A DNA stretch of 64,000 nucleotides from Paenibacillus silagei (lineage in GTDB: Bacteria > Bacillota > Bacilli > Paenibacillales > Paenibacillaceae): the NCBI RefSeq assembly GCF_017874735.1, contig NZ_JAGGLV010000009.1:229712-293711 (forward strand), written 5' to 3'. Shown one piece after another: positions 25,943 to 34,356 of this stretch (within the stretch, counting starts at the first letter, position 1; the number at the start of each line of letters is the position of its first letter). The notes beneath the pieces were generated by a model. That model was not told where the DNA came from and searched no databases. It saw only the letters and a list, made by a program, of their open reading frames with translations. The translations under genes and the position numbers were made by a program.

Positions 25943-27085
25943 ATGAATCTTGTTCTCCAAAGAAGTCAACGTCTCTTCACCGCCCTGCTTGTTCTCTTCA
26001 TCGCGTTGTCATTTCCTTCCGTCACGAAGGCCGCCGAAGTCACCACTCCCGGGAGAATCATACCGAATGTCGTAGTGGTCGGTGTCGGGGGAACCATCAC
26101 CTCCACTTCTCCTTCCAGAGAGCTGTTTCAGACGTATGGCACGCCAAAGGTATCCATTAATGATATTATCCAAAGACTACAGCCCGAGCTATCCAAAATA
26201 GCCAATGTCACCAGTACTGAGCTAAGCAATATCAGCTCGGCGCAAACCACCTCCAAGGACTTATACAACCTTACCATCGCTATCGACAAGGAACTGGCCA
26301 ACCCGGCTGTTCATGCTGTAGTTGTTACTACCGGCACCAACATCATGGAAGAGTTGGCTTACTGGACTGATCTCACTGTCCGCAGTCCCAAGCCTGTTAT
26401 CTTCACCGGGTCCATGCGACAATCCAATACGATCTCCTTTGACGGGGAAGCTAATCTGCTGAATGCAATCCGACTGGCTGCAAGCCAGAAAACCACTTAC
26501 TATGGTACAGTTTTGATGATGAATGATGAATTCTTTGCAGCCCGGGAAGTTACCAAGACCGATGCGCTGCGCCTGGATACCTTTGACGGGGGCCGGTACG
26601 GCGCTCTGGGAACGGTAGACGAGAACCGGATACGTGCGGTTCGTGCTCCAGCCCGCGTCAGGGATGCCGGTACGGAGAAGTGGAAGACTCCTTTTGATCT
26701 CAGCACCATCCAGCCGGAGGATTTGGCGAAAGTCGATGTTGTGTATAGTTATACAGAAGCCTCCGCTGCGCCCATTACGGCCTTGGCTAATGAAGGGGTT
26801 AAGGGGATCGTAACTGCGGGTCACGGCGCAGGAGGCATCTCCACCGCACAGCAGGCAGCCCGTACGGCGGCTATCGAGAAGGGCGTCTTATTCGTAAGTG
26901 CAACACGCGCGGGTTCAGGCGCAGTATATGACACAGGCGCCAAAGGCATCATCGGTGCAGGCGATTTACTCCCGCAAAAGGCAAGAATCCTGCTTCAGCT
27001 GGGCCTTACCTTCTCCAAGGACCAGGAGCAGATCCGTCAGTGGTTCTCTACCATTGGAATGCCGGATTACGATATGAGCAAATAA
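25943..27085 (+). CDS. Secreted asparaginase-fold protein with altered active site
   Basis: 380 residues with a Sec signal peptide (cleavage near KAA-EV, about residue 31). The body aligns along its length with type II L-asparaginases: GVGGTIT holds the first catalytic Thr, GSMRQSNTISFDGEANL and NDEFFAAREVTKTD (with the catalytic-region Lys) are conserved, and PQKARILLQLGLTFSKD closes the fold. However, where the family has HGTD the sequence is TTGTNIMEE (Asp replaced by Asn), and the substrate-binding Gln of GSQD is Ala (ISSAQ). Activity on asparagine is therefore uncertain. The upstream TnrA/GlnR-type boxes suggest a nitrogen-starvation role. Confidence 0.85.
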   Translation: MNLVLQRSQRLFTALLVLFIALSFPSVTKAAEVTTPGRIIPNVVVVGVGGTITSTSPSRELFQTYGTPKVSINDIIQRLQPELSKIANVTSTELSNISSAQTTSKDLYNLTIAIDKELANPAVHAVVVTTGTNIMEELAYWTDLTVRSPKPVIFTGSMRQSNTISFDGEANLLNAIRLAASQKTTYYGTVLMMNDEFFAAREVTKTDALRLDTFDGGRYGALGTVDENRIRAVRAPARVRDAGTEKWKTPFDLSTIQPEDLAKVDVVYSYTEASAAPITALANEGVKGIVTAGHGAGGISTAQQAARTAAIEKGVLFVSATRAGSGAVYDTGAKGIIGAGDLLPQKARILLQLGLTFSKDQEQIRQWFSTIGMPDYDMSK

Positions 27086-27144
27086 GAAGACGCGCGCGTT
27101 TCGAGCGGGTCCTCCACATCATTTCCTCATAGGGTACGAAAGAT

Positions 27145-27170
27145 AAGCGGAGGCCCCCGGCCTCCGCTTT
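27145..27170. terminator. Bidirectional terminator
   Basis: AAGCGGAGGCCC/CCGGCCTCCGCTTT perfect stem between the convergent asparaginase-fold and ABC permease genes, with T-rich sequence on either strand. Confidence 0.85.
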
Positions 27171-27218
27171 CTGCTGCTTAACGCTGCTTAATGCTTCCTA
27201 CGCCTGCCCGCTACCGCA

Positions 27219-27944
27219 TCAGCCTACATCCTTATACCTCAATCTGCGGATCGACCAGACTGACAGAACTACGAGGTAGACTCCATTCATCAGGAAGAAT
27301 AGCAGATTCTCCATAGCTGTCAGTCCGCGCTGGGTGAGCACGCCCATGCCAATGGTCAGCAGCGAATATGGGAACAGCAGCCCCAGCTTGAGCACATACA
27401 GGCCCAGCCCGACAAAAACCGCACATAGACTGATTCCGATCGGCGCTGCAAAGCTGCGGATACGGATGGACAAGCCGAGCTGCAGGGCAGCAATACTCAG
27501 CGAAGCCACCCAGCCGCGCAGGGTCCACACGATGATGTCCATTGGAAAATCCCCCGTCATAGACAGCATCTGTCCTGCCGCCCAATACATTAGAAGGAAT
27601 AGCGCCTGCGCTCCGGCAATCAGCATGCCCACAATAACAAGCTTGGCTATAAAGAGACTGGTTACGGATACTGGAGCAGCCAGAATCATATTCCAGTTCC
27701 GGTTCGCATGCTCCAGCCGGCAGACAAACGCGCAGCAGATGGCAATCAGAATCGGCAGGAAGAACTCTCCATAAAATAAGCTTACCTGAGTCCATAGACT
27801 ATACCACTCTCCCTGCAAGGCCTCCCGGTTCATCACAAAATTAGCACAGCCGATCATCAGGCTGACCACAGGCAGACTGACCAGCACCAGTCCCATCCGC
27901 GAGCGGCGCAGCTTGGGCCATTCGGCAGCAACACTTCTAAGCAT
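27219..27944 (-). CDS. Lantibiotic-immunity-type ABC permease (MutG/SpaG-like)
   Basis: 241 residues with six hydrophobic segments of the ABC-2 layout used in lantibiotic self-protection exporters: N-terminal VAAEWPKLRRSRMGLVL, then CRLEHANRNWNMILAAPVS, which resembles the conserved loop of MutG/SpaG. AAGGAGGAGAACTT precedes the ATG. Third gene of the ATPase-permease-permease operon. It would help clear peptide antibiotics from the membrane. No lantibiotic synthesis gene is in the window, so resistance rather than self-immunity is likely. Confidence 0.82.
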   Translation of the reverse strand: MLRSVAAEWPKLRRSRMGLVLVSLPVVSLMIGCANFVMNREALQGEWYSLWTQVSLFYGEFFLPILIAICCAFVCRLEHANRNWNMILAAPVSVTSLFIAKLVIVGMLIAGAQALFLLMYWAAGQMLSMTGDFPMDIIVWTLRGWVASLSIAALQLGLSIRIRSFAAPIGISLCAVFVGLGLYVLKLGLLFPYSLLTIGMGVLTQRGLTAMENLLFFLMNGVYLVVLSVWSIRRLRYKDVG

Positions 27945-27956
27945 AAGTTCTCCTCC

Positions 27957-28706
27957 TTAGACCGATTGTTTGGAGACATGGGTATTCCCGGCAACATACA
28001 GAACCAGTGTCAGTATCAGAGCTGCACTTAACTGAATCAGAGGCATGCTTCCGGTAGCATAGGTTCCTGATGAAGCCTTATACACATAAGTCACCGGACT
28101 GAGATCCAAATAATAAGACCAGACGACTAACTGACGGACAGCGGCAGGGAACAAGCTTGCGGTCGTCCCCAGGAACCCGCCCAGCATGCCAAGACACAGG
28201 GCAAATGCCTGATTCTTCACCGCCAGCGATATCCATTGCTGCATCGCAATAATCAGCAGACTGGCAATCAGAGTACCCGCAGTGAACTGCAGCAGCAGGC
28301 CTGCCGGAAGCGGTTCTGCGAGTCTATGGAACATACCGAAGCCGGCAATAAAAACAACCTGGGCCAGAATGCCGTAAAGGATCAGACTTCCGGCACAGAC
28401 GAATTTGGCGGCATACACCGTCTGGCGTCCGACAGAAGTAGTCATCAGCATTTTCCAGGTATCCCCTTTATGCTCCATGTCGCAAATCCTTGACACCACA
28501 ATCGCCGACAGAATCGGCAGGAACAGCCCGTTCATGGACGAAAGGCTGAAAATCAGCGCTTCCCAGGTAGCATTGTCTGCACTCCGCGAGATCGAGATGC
28601 TCATGGACATGGCCGCCCAGCCCAGCTCGGCGGCCAGAAAGAGGGTCAGCATCGCCCATACCTTTCTCCGCCGGATTTTGTAGTATTCCAGGAACAAGGC
28701 TTTCAT
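27957..28706 (-). CDS. Lantibiotic-immunity-type ABC permease (MutE/SpaE-like)
   Basis: 249 residues from the ATG at 28706 that overlaps the ATPase stop by one base (TGATG). Six membrane segments; N-terminal LFLEYYKIRRRKVWAML and the loop CDMEHKGDTWKMLMTTSV match the MutE/EpiE layout and mirror the loop of the partner permease. Likely forms a heterodimer with the next gene product. Confidence 0.85.
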   Translation of the reverse strand: MKALFLEYYKIRRRKVWAMLTLFLAAELGWAAMSMSISISRSADNATWEALIFSLSSMNGLFLPILSAIVVSRICDMEHKGDTWKMLMTTSVGRQTVYAAKFVCAGSLILYGILAQVVFIAGFGMFHRLAEPLPAGLLLQFTAGTLIASLLIIAMQQWISLAVKNQAFALCLGMLGGFLGTTASLFPAAVRQLVVWSYYLDLSPVTYVYKASSGTYATGSMPLIQLSAALILTLVLYVAGNTHVSKQSV

Positions 28707-29623
28707 CACAGGCTTCGCTCCTTTCCGGTGAGATCCAAGAAGATATCCTCCAGACTCTTCCTCGACTCCACGATCCGGCTCACAGCAATCTGGCCGGACA
28801 CCAGAATCTCATTGACCCGGGCCACCTCAGAGTCCGGCATGGCACTGAACACCAGCTGCTGCTCCTGCATTATGGGCCTATACCCGTGCTCCGACAGTAT
28901 CCGGACTGCCCGGGCGGGATCATCGATCCGAAAGTGAACCGCCGCCCGGTTCTGCGCCTGAAGCTGAGCCATCGCCCCCTGGAACAGCAGCTTGCCGTCA
29001 CTGATGATGCCAACCGAGGTAGCAGTCTGCTCAATCTCCGACAACAGGTGGCTGGATACCACAATCGTCATGTCATACTGGGCAGGCAAGGATTTAATCA
29101 GCTCCCGGATCTCTCCGATCCCCGCAGGATCGAGCCCATTCGTAGGCTCGTCCAGAATCAGCAGGCTCGGGAAAGCCAGCAAGGCCATCGCCAGACCCAG
29201 GCGCTGCTTCATTCCGAGCGAATACTGCCCGGCAGGCTTGTGCCGGTGATTGTCCAGCCGGACAATCTGCAGGACCTTATCGATATTCTTAGCGGGCAGG
29301 CTGCGCAGCCGCTGCATGACTTTCAGATTCTCAAGGCCCGTCAGATGTCCGTAATAGGAAGGCGACTCAATCAGCGAACCCGTCCGGTTCAGAATCTCCA
29401 GCCGGTGGCTCCGCAGCTCTTGGCCGAACAGCTTAACGGTTCCTTGGGTGGGTTGCACCAGTCCCAGCAGCATCTTGAGCGTAGTCGTCTTCCCTGCTCC
29501 ATTCGGACCGAGGAAGCCGAAGATCTCTCCCTGCTGCACCTTCAGATTTACTTGATCCACCCGGGGCGTTCCCCCATAGGTTTTGGTTAATTGTCTTGTC
29601 TCGATAATTGGATGAGTGTTCAT
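28706..29623 (-). CDS. Lantibiotic-immunity-type ABC ATP-binding protein (MutF/SpaF/BcrA-like)
   Basis: 305 residues. Walker A GPNGAGKTTTLK near residue 39, signature YSLGMKQRLGLAMALL, Walker B LLILDEPTNGLDP, H-loop VSSHLLSE. The YSLGMKQR form and the C-terminal extension are typical of BcrA/SpaF ATPases. First gene of the three-gene exporter, divergent from the response regulator at 29797 that probably controls it. The ribosome site is weak. Confidence 0.92.
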   Translation of the reverse strand: MNTHPIIETRQLTKTYGGTPRVDQVNLKVQQGEIFGFLGPNGAGKTTTLKMLLGLVQPTQGTVKLFGQELRSHRLEILNRTGSLIESPSYYGHLTGLENLKVMQRLRSLPAKNIDKVLQIVRLDNHRHKPAGQYSLGMKQRLGLAMALLAFPSLLILDEPTNGLDPAGIGEIRELIKSLPAQYDMTIVVSSHLLSEIEQTATSVGIISDGKLLFQGAMAQLQAQNRAAVHFRIDDPARAVRILSEHGYRPIMQEQQLVFSAMPDSEVARVNEILVSGQIAVSRIVESRKSLEDIFLDLTGKERSL

Positions 29624-29796
29624 AGGTTTTCAGTTCAGCTCCATTTCTCTCAAGTTAGCTCTTGCTTCCCAGCATAGAGGCCTTCTCTTGCTCCAGGCTG
29701 AAGATAACCTTACGCCTACCTTAAATACGCCGGCACCTCCCATTCTTCCCCGCCTGATCGTGTATACTAATTCATGGGTGATGACGATTGAATAAC

Positions 29797-30501
29797 ATGA
29801 AGAACCGCAAAATAATGATCGTTGAGGACGAGCCAAAAATACGTGAGATGATCGAGCTTTTTTTACGAAAAGAAGGGTATTACCGCATCTATGCGGCTGG
29901 AGATTATAGCAGTGCCCTCGCCATATGCCGCCAGGAAAAACCGGATATCGCCATTCTGGATGTGATGCTGCCGGACGGGGACGGGTTCTCGCTTCTCTCC
30001 GCCATACGCACCTTCTCTGATATGCCGGTACTATTCCTGTCTGCGCGAGGTGAAGATGAGGACAGGCTGCTGGGTCTGGGACTGGGGGCGGATGATTATA
30101 TCGTTAAGCCATTTCTGCCGAGGGAGTTAATGCTGCGTCTGACGGCTGTGCTGAAGCGGGTATATGCCTCGCCGATTCCAGAACGGCTGCCTGTCTTCAG
30201 GTCAGGAGAGCAAGTGGTGGATCTGAACAGCGCTGTGGTACGAAGAGACGGCCAGGAGCTGCCTCTGACGGCTAAAGAGCACGCCATTCTGGTCAAGCTC
30301 TATGAGAACCGCGGCCGGATTGTGACCAGCGATGCTCTCTGCCTGGCGGTATGGGGAGATGACAGCTACGGGTATGAGAATACCTTAATGGTACATATCC
30401 GGCGTATCCGCGAGAAGATCGAAGCCGATCCTTCGAAGCCGGTACAATTGCTGACGGTCAGAGGGCTTGGGTATAAGCTCTTGGTGCAGGAGGCGCTCTA
30501 A
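29797..30501 (+). CDS. OmpR-family response regulator
   Basis: 234 residues from ATG 29797 (a TTG three codons earlier is possible; neither has a strong ribosome site). Receiver domain with acidic pair VEDEP, phosphoacceptor Asp in IAILDVMLPDGDG, and Lys in IVKPFLPRELM; then a winged-helix trans_reg_C domain ending VRGLGYKLL. A TATACT at 29763 may be its -10. Overlaps the kinase gene by one base (TAATG). Divergent arrangement suggests control of the immunity-type exporter in response to peptide antibiotics. Confidence 0.92.
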   Translation: MKNRKIMIVEDEPKIREMIELFLRKEGYYRIYAAGDYSSALAICRQEKPDIAILDVMLPDGDGFSLLSAIRTFSDMPVLFLSARGEDEDRLLGLGLGADDYIVKPFLPRELMLRLTAVLKRVYASPIPERLPVFRSGEQVVDLNSAVVRRDGQELPLTAKEHAILVKLYENRGRIVTSDALCLAVWGDDSYGYENTLMVHIRRIREKIEADPSKPVQLLTVRGLGYKLLVQEAL

Positions 30502-31883
30502 TGGACAGTGCGGTCCGGATTTTACGCAAATTCGTAGGTTCTACCCTGCTGGTCTCTACGCTTCTGCTCCTGTTCAATCTGATTCTGCTGGGTTCCCTGA
30601 TCTTCAAGGAAACGCATCAGGAGGCTTCACCGGAAAAGGTTGTGCGGGAGATATCCTCAGCTCTGCAAGGGTCTGACGGCAAGTATTCCCTTAATCCCAA
30701 GGGGGGTGCCCTGCTTCAGCAGAACCGGGCCTGGGCTATGCTGCTGAACGCGGAAGGCAAGGTGACATGGAGTGAGCAGCTGCCGCCGGAGATTCCGCAC
30801 GCTTACAACATCGTAGAGGTGGCGAAGTTCTCACGCTACTACTTGCTGGAATATCCTGTGTATATCTGGGAGCATCCAGAAGGACTTATTGTCGTAGGCT
30901 ATCCTAAATATTCATATGAAAAATATCAGCTCGGATACATGACGGACTGGCTGCGCTCCCTTCCCTTAAGAGTGCTGCTGCTCCTGATCTGCAATGTGGC
31001 ACTGGCCGTGGCCCTCTCCTTGTTCATCGGCACCAGGCTGATCCGCAAGATCCGTCCGCTGATCAACAGCATTCATGCCCTGGCCAAAGACAAGCCGGTT
31101 AACCTGGAGACTGCCGGACTCTTCAGTGATTTGTCCGAGAGTATTAATTCGGCTTCCGCTACCCTGCAGACCAGGAGCTCTCAGCTGAAATCACGGGATG
31201 AAGCCCGCTCCAACTGGATCGCCGGGATCTCCCATGACATCCGCACCCCGCTCTCGATGATCCTGGGCTACGCAAGCAATCTGGAGGAACAAGACAACCT
31301 GACCGGAGAGCAACGCCAGCAGGCTGCCATCATCCGCCGCCAAGGCGAGCAGCTAAGGTCGCTGGTCAGCGATTTGAATCTCGTCTCGATGCTGGAGTAT
31401 GACATGCAACCGTTGCAGCTTAAGCCGGTACGCTTATCCGCTCTGGCCCGGACCGTGGTATCCGACTTCATTAATAACGGCCTGGAGGAGCGCTATTCAC
31501 TGGACCTGTGCATTATGGACGAGCGCCTGCAGGTAATGGGCGATGAGAAGCTGCTCTACCGTGCAGTAAGCAATCTGGTTCAGAACAGCATCCGGCATAA
31601 CCCGGATGGGTGCCGGATTACGGTAACGGTTTCCCGCAGCCCGGAGGAGCCGGAATGTTGTCTATCTGTATCCGATGACGGGCCAGGGGTTCCGGCAGAG
31701 CTTTTGCCGGAGCTGGTCCTGTTACCTTACTCCGGGAAGCGGACCCGCCCCGTCCGGCAGGGCCACGGGCTTGGCCTTCCGATGGTCGCACGCATCGCCG
31801 AAGCCCATAAGGGCAAGCTTGTTCTGGAGAGCCCTACGGGGGAAGGGCTGTGTGCAACTCTGCAGTTACCTCCTTTGGCGTGA
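30501..31883 (+). CDS. Sensor histidine kinase, partner of the immunity-exporter regulator
   Basis: 460 residues. Two membrane helices (about 13-35 and 155-178) flank an extracytoplasmic loop of about 120 residues, followed by a HAMP-like segment, the HisKA box WIAGISHDIRTPLSMILGYA, the N box NLVQNSIRHNPD, and G boxes SDDGPGVP and GHGLGLPMVARI. Longer sensor loop than the loop-less BceS-type kinases, closer to CprK/SpaK-like sensors. Translation coupled to the regulator. Confidence 0.92.
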   Translation: MDSAVRILRKFVGSTLLVSTLLLLFNLILLGSLIFKETHQEASPEKVVREISSALQGSDGKYSLNPKGGALLQQNRAWAMLLNAEGKVTWSEQLPPEIPHAYNIVEVAKFSRYYLLEYPVYIWEHPEGLIVVGYPKYSYEKYQLGYMTDWLRSLPLRVLLLLICNVALAVALSLFIGTRLIRKIRPLINSIHALAKDKPVNLETAGLFSDLSESINSASATLQTRSSQLKSRDEARSNWIAGISHDIRTPLSMILGYASNLEEQDNLTGEQRQQAAIIRRQGEQLRSLVSDLNLVSMLEYDMQPLQLKPVRLSALARTVVSDFINNGLEERYSLDLCIMDERLQVMGDEKLLYRAVSNLVQNSIRHNPDGCRITVTVSRSPEEPECCLSVSDDGPGVPAELLPELVLLPYSGKRTRPVRQGHGLGLPMVARIAEAHKGKLVLESPTGEGLCATLQLPPLA

Positions 31884-31906
31884 AGACGGATTGATAACGA
31901 ATAGAA

Positions 31907-31937
31907 GAGCCTCTTGCGGCGCAAGAGGTTCTTTCAT
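31907..31937 (+). terminator. Terminator after the sensor kinase gene
   Basis: AGCCTCTTGC GGC GCAAGAGGTT followed by CTTTCATTT, starting about 25 bp after the stop. Confidence 0.85.
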
Positions 31938-32022
31938 TTAGGCTAAAATCCTCTCTCCAAGATTCCCCATTTTCTGCTATGCTAATAGAAATCCAAAGTA
32001 GAAGCAGGAGGCGTGCAATAGA

Positions 32023-32586
32023 ATGGATGCATTTCAATACGAGCTTACTTCTGAGACAGCGATCAACTTGAGATATGAGTATGGGGGTGAGTATTTTACA
32101 TTCAACCTGTTCCGGGACGACAGCGGTTGGGTGCTTCATCCGTTTGACGGGATGCTGCTGAGGAATCAGGCGATGTGTACGCTGGTTGCGCAGGAGCTGT
32201 TCAAGCACAAGCCTTTTCAGGTGATGCTGGCCAAGGAGGGGATTCTGTTCACCGACATACGCTCCACGGTCAATCTGGATAATGTCAGCGCGCCGGTTGC
32301 CGCACGCAATGAACGCGAGTCACGCGGTAATCCTGCAGACGACCTGATGGAATTCGTTCAGCAGCACTCGATTGAAGAGGTCATTGACTACGAATGCAAG
32401 CTGGTGGGGAGCCGTATCTCCTTTTACCAAGAAATTCTACAGCGCATGTTCATGGACAACCTCGGTCCCTCGGACCCCGAGTTCCAGAAGATACAGGATA
32501 TTGTACGGATCTACGAGCAATCCCTGGAGCGCCTGACGGATCTGAATGGTCCCAATCTGGATGCCGGAAGCCGGGGCAGATTCTGA
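32023..32586 (+). CDS. Protein of unknown function upstream of the TerD/TerA-type gene
   Basis: 187 residues; not recognised. AGGAGGCGTGCAATAGA gives a firm start. The N-terminal 95 residues look like a compact beta domain (YEYGGEYFTFNLFRDDSGWVLHP), and the C-terminal 90 residues are helical and charged (DLMEFVQQHSIEEVIDYECKL... DPEFQKIQDIVRIYEQSLERL), possibly a coiled coil. No signal peptide or membrane helix. It lies 55 bp before the TerD/TerA-type gene in the same direction with no terminator between, so co-transcription and a shared stress role are plausible inference. Confidence 0.75.
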   Translation: MDAFQYELTSETAINLRYEYGGEYFTFNLFRDDSGWVLHPFDGMLLRNQAMCTLVAQELFKHKPFQVMLAKEGILFTDIRSTVNLDNVSAPVAARNERESRGNPADDLMEFVQQHSIEEVIDYECKLVGSRISFYQEILQRMFMDNLGPSDPEFQKIQDIVRIYEQSLERLTDLNGPNLDAGSRGRF

Positions 32587-32641
32587 GTCTGCCACCCGCA
32601 CTTATACATGCTTGAACTACTCATAGGAAAGGCTGGTTCTC

Positions 32642-33949
32642 ATGACACTTGAGCTTATCAAGGGGCAAAAATGCAACTTAACCAAAGACAATCCTCTCCT
32701 CGGCCGCATCATCGTAGGCATGGGCTGGAGTGATGCAAGAGCTGGGGTCGAGATTGATTTCTCCGTTTTTTTACTTACCGCGTCGCAGAAGGTTGCAACA
32801 GAGAAGGATCTTATTTTCTATGGCAATCCTGCGGCCCCGGACCAGTCTGTAGTGATAATGCCGCCCGCACAACGAGTCCATAGCGGACCCGCTGACGATA
32901 CACAAATTGCTGTAGAGCTTAGTCTAATTCCTGCGGAGGTTGAGCGGATTGCCTTTGCCCTGACGATCTATGAGGCGGAATCAAGACAGCAGAGCTTCTC
33001 GCTGCTCTCCGATCCCTATCTGCGCATTATGAACGCTGCGGATGGAACCGAGCTCCTCCAGTACCGCCTGGGCGGCGGTTATTCCGTGGAGACGGCCATT
33101 GTAGCAGGGGAGATCTACAGATATCAGAACGAATGGAAATTCAGCGCGGTCGGCTCCGGTTATGCGGGAGGCTTAGCCGCGCTCTGCCACAGCTACGGAA
33201 TACAGGTCAAGGACATCCTGCCCGTTGTTCAAGCTTCCAGAACAGCCGAACCCGCCCGCAACTCCCCCTTTGTTCTTCCGGAGCTGCGGTCACGGTCTAA
33301 GCCGGTCGATTCATCGCCTCCCGCAGCACCAGCCGCTCCTTCCGCTTCGCCCTTGAACCCGGACACCATCGTACTCAAGCGGCACGGGGAGACCCTCCGT
33401 CTCCAGCAGGGAGCAGGAGCCGCAGGAGAGATTCTTATCAATCTTAACTGGCTTCAGACTCCATCCTCCGGGTGGTTCGGAAGCAGAGGCATTGACCTGG
33501 ACCTCGGCTGTCTGTTCGAGCTGAAGAACGGCCTTAAGGGTACGGTCCAGGCGCTCGGCGAATCGTTCGGCAGCTTGAACCGGCCGCCCTACATCCTCCT
33601 AGACGGGGATGACCGCACCGGCTCCATCGCCACAGGCGAGAATCTGCGGATTAACGGCCATCACCTGTCCGAGATCAGCCGGATCGTCATCTTTGCTTTT
33701 ATCTATGAAGGTGTTACGAACTGGTCGCAAGCCGGCGCCGTTATAACCATCAGCCAGCAGGGCGGGCCGGAGATTAAGGTGCAGCTGGACGAGCATAACA
33801 ACGATAAGGGAATGTGCGCCATCGCCATGCTCCGCAGCCAGCCAGACGGAAGCTTCAGCGTGGAACGGCTTGTAGAGTATTTCAGCGGGCACGAGGAGCT
33901 GGACCAGCGCTACCACTGGAATCTGCGGTGGGAGGCGGGGAGTAAGTAG
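32642..33949 (+). CDS. TerD/TerA-type tellurium-resistance family protein, two TerD domains
   Basis: 435 residues. Domain 1 (about 1-190) is TerD-like: LIKGQKCNLTK, VGMGWSDARAGVEIDFSVFLL, IPAEVERIAFALTIYEAE, and a calcium-site-like acidic pattern. After a Pro/Ala/Ser linker (about 215-245), domain 2 (about 246-430) has the TerA-type features GSRGIDLDLGCLFELKNGLKG and PPYILLDGDDRTG. Such cytoplasmic proteins bind calcium and act in envelope stress, tellurite and phage or colicin responses. The usual partners (TerC, TerB, YceG-like) are absent, so this is an orphan pair with the unknown upstream gene. Confidence 0.88.
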   Translation: MTLELIKGQKCNLTKDNPLLGRIIVGMGWSDARAGVEIDFSVFLLTASQKVATEKDLIFYGNPAAPDQSVVIMPPAQRVHSGPADDTQIAVELSLIPAEVERIAFALTIYEAESRQQSFSLLSDPYLRIMNAADGTELLQYRLGGGYSVETAIVAGEIYRYQNEWKFSAVGSGYAGGLAALCHSYGIQVKDILPVVQASRTAEPARNSPFVLPELRSRSKPVDSSPPAAPAAPSASPLNPDTIVLKRHGETLRLQQGAGAAGEILINLNWLQTPSSGWFGSRGIDLDLGCLFELKNGLKGTVQALGESFGSLNRPPYILLDGDDRTGSIATGENLRINGHHLSEISRIVIFAFIYEGVTNWSQAGAVITISQQGGPEIKVQLDEHNNDKGMCAIAMLRSQPDGSFSVERLVEYFSGHEELDQRYHWNLRWEAGSK

Positions 33950-34020
33950 CGGCCAGCATGATCAGGAACAACGTCCCCTGGCGGGCGGGTGATATGGCCG
34001 ATAGCGCTGAGCCACCTTCT

Positions 34021-34275
34021 GCCGGACCAATGTGGTCGGTTTTTCGACCACATTGGACTCACTCGCCTCACGCTGGCCCAATGTGGTCGGTTTTTCGATT
34101 ACATTGGGCCCACTCGCTCCACGCCGGACCAATGTGGTCGGTTTTTCGATTACATTGGGCCCACTCGCTCCACGCTGGCCCAATGTGGTCGGTTTTTCGA
34201 TTACATTGGGCCCACTCGCTCCACGCCGGACCAATGTGGTCGGTTTTTCGATTACATTGGACCCATGTACTCTTG
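34021..34275 (+). repeat. Family A 51-bp tandem repeat, five units
   Basis: Units start at 34021, 34072, 34123, 34174 and 34225, exactly 51 bp apart. Odd units begin GCCGGACC and even ones GCTGGCCC, giving a 102-bp higher order. The first unit holds a perfect 12-bp stem (34027-34038 and 34045-34056, loop GTTTTT). In the others two bases of the right arm change so that the plus-strand RNA keeps G-U pairs. The array fills most of the 407-bp gap 33950-34356 between convergent genes. It is not a CRISPR array because there are no unique spacers. Confidence 0.92.
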
Positions 34276-34306
34276 TAGCCGCTTTTAGCATTCAGCCCAC
34301 ACCACA

Positions 34307-34347
34307 AAACAGCCCTTCCCCGTCTAAGACGGATGGAAGGGCTGTTT
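34307..34347. terminator. Bidirectional terminator
   Basis: AAACAGCCCTTCC (34307-34319) pairs with GGAAGGGCTGTTT (34335-34347) around CCGTCTAAGACGG, itself partly paired. It separates the repeat array from the stop of the convergent surface-protein gene. Confidence 0.88.
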
Positions 34348-34356
34348 GTGTAGCCG

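Noticed and set aside
34021..34275. Possible CRISPR array
   Set aside because: Period 51 bp with near-identical whole units; no unique spacers and no cas genes nearby.
33958..34307. Several overlapping frames on both strands across the 34-kb array, reading as GPNVIEKPTTL-type repeats
   Set aside because: They exist because the repeat period is a multiple of three and the unit lacks stops; no ribosome sites, and both strands are open equally.
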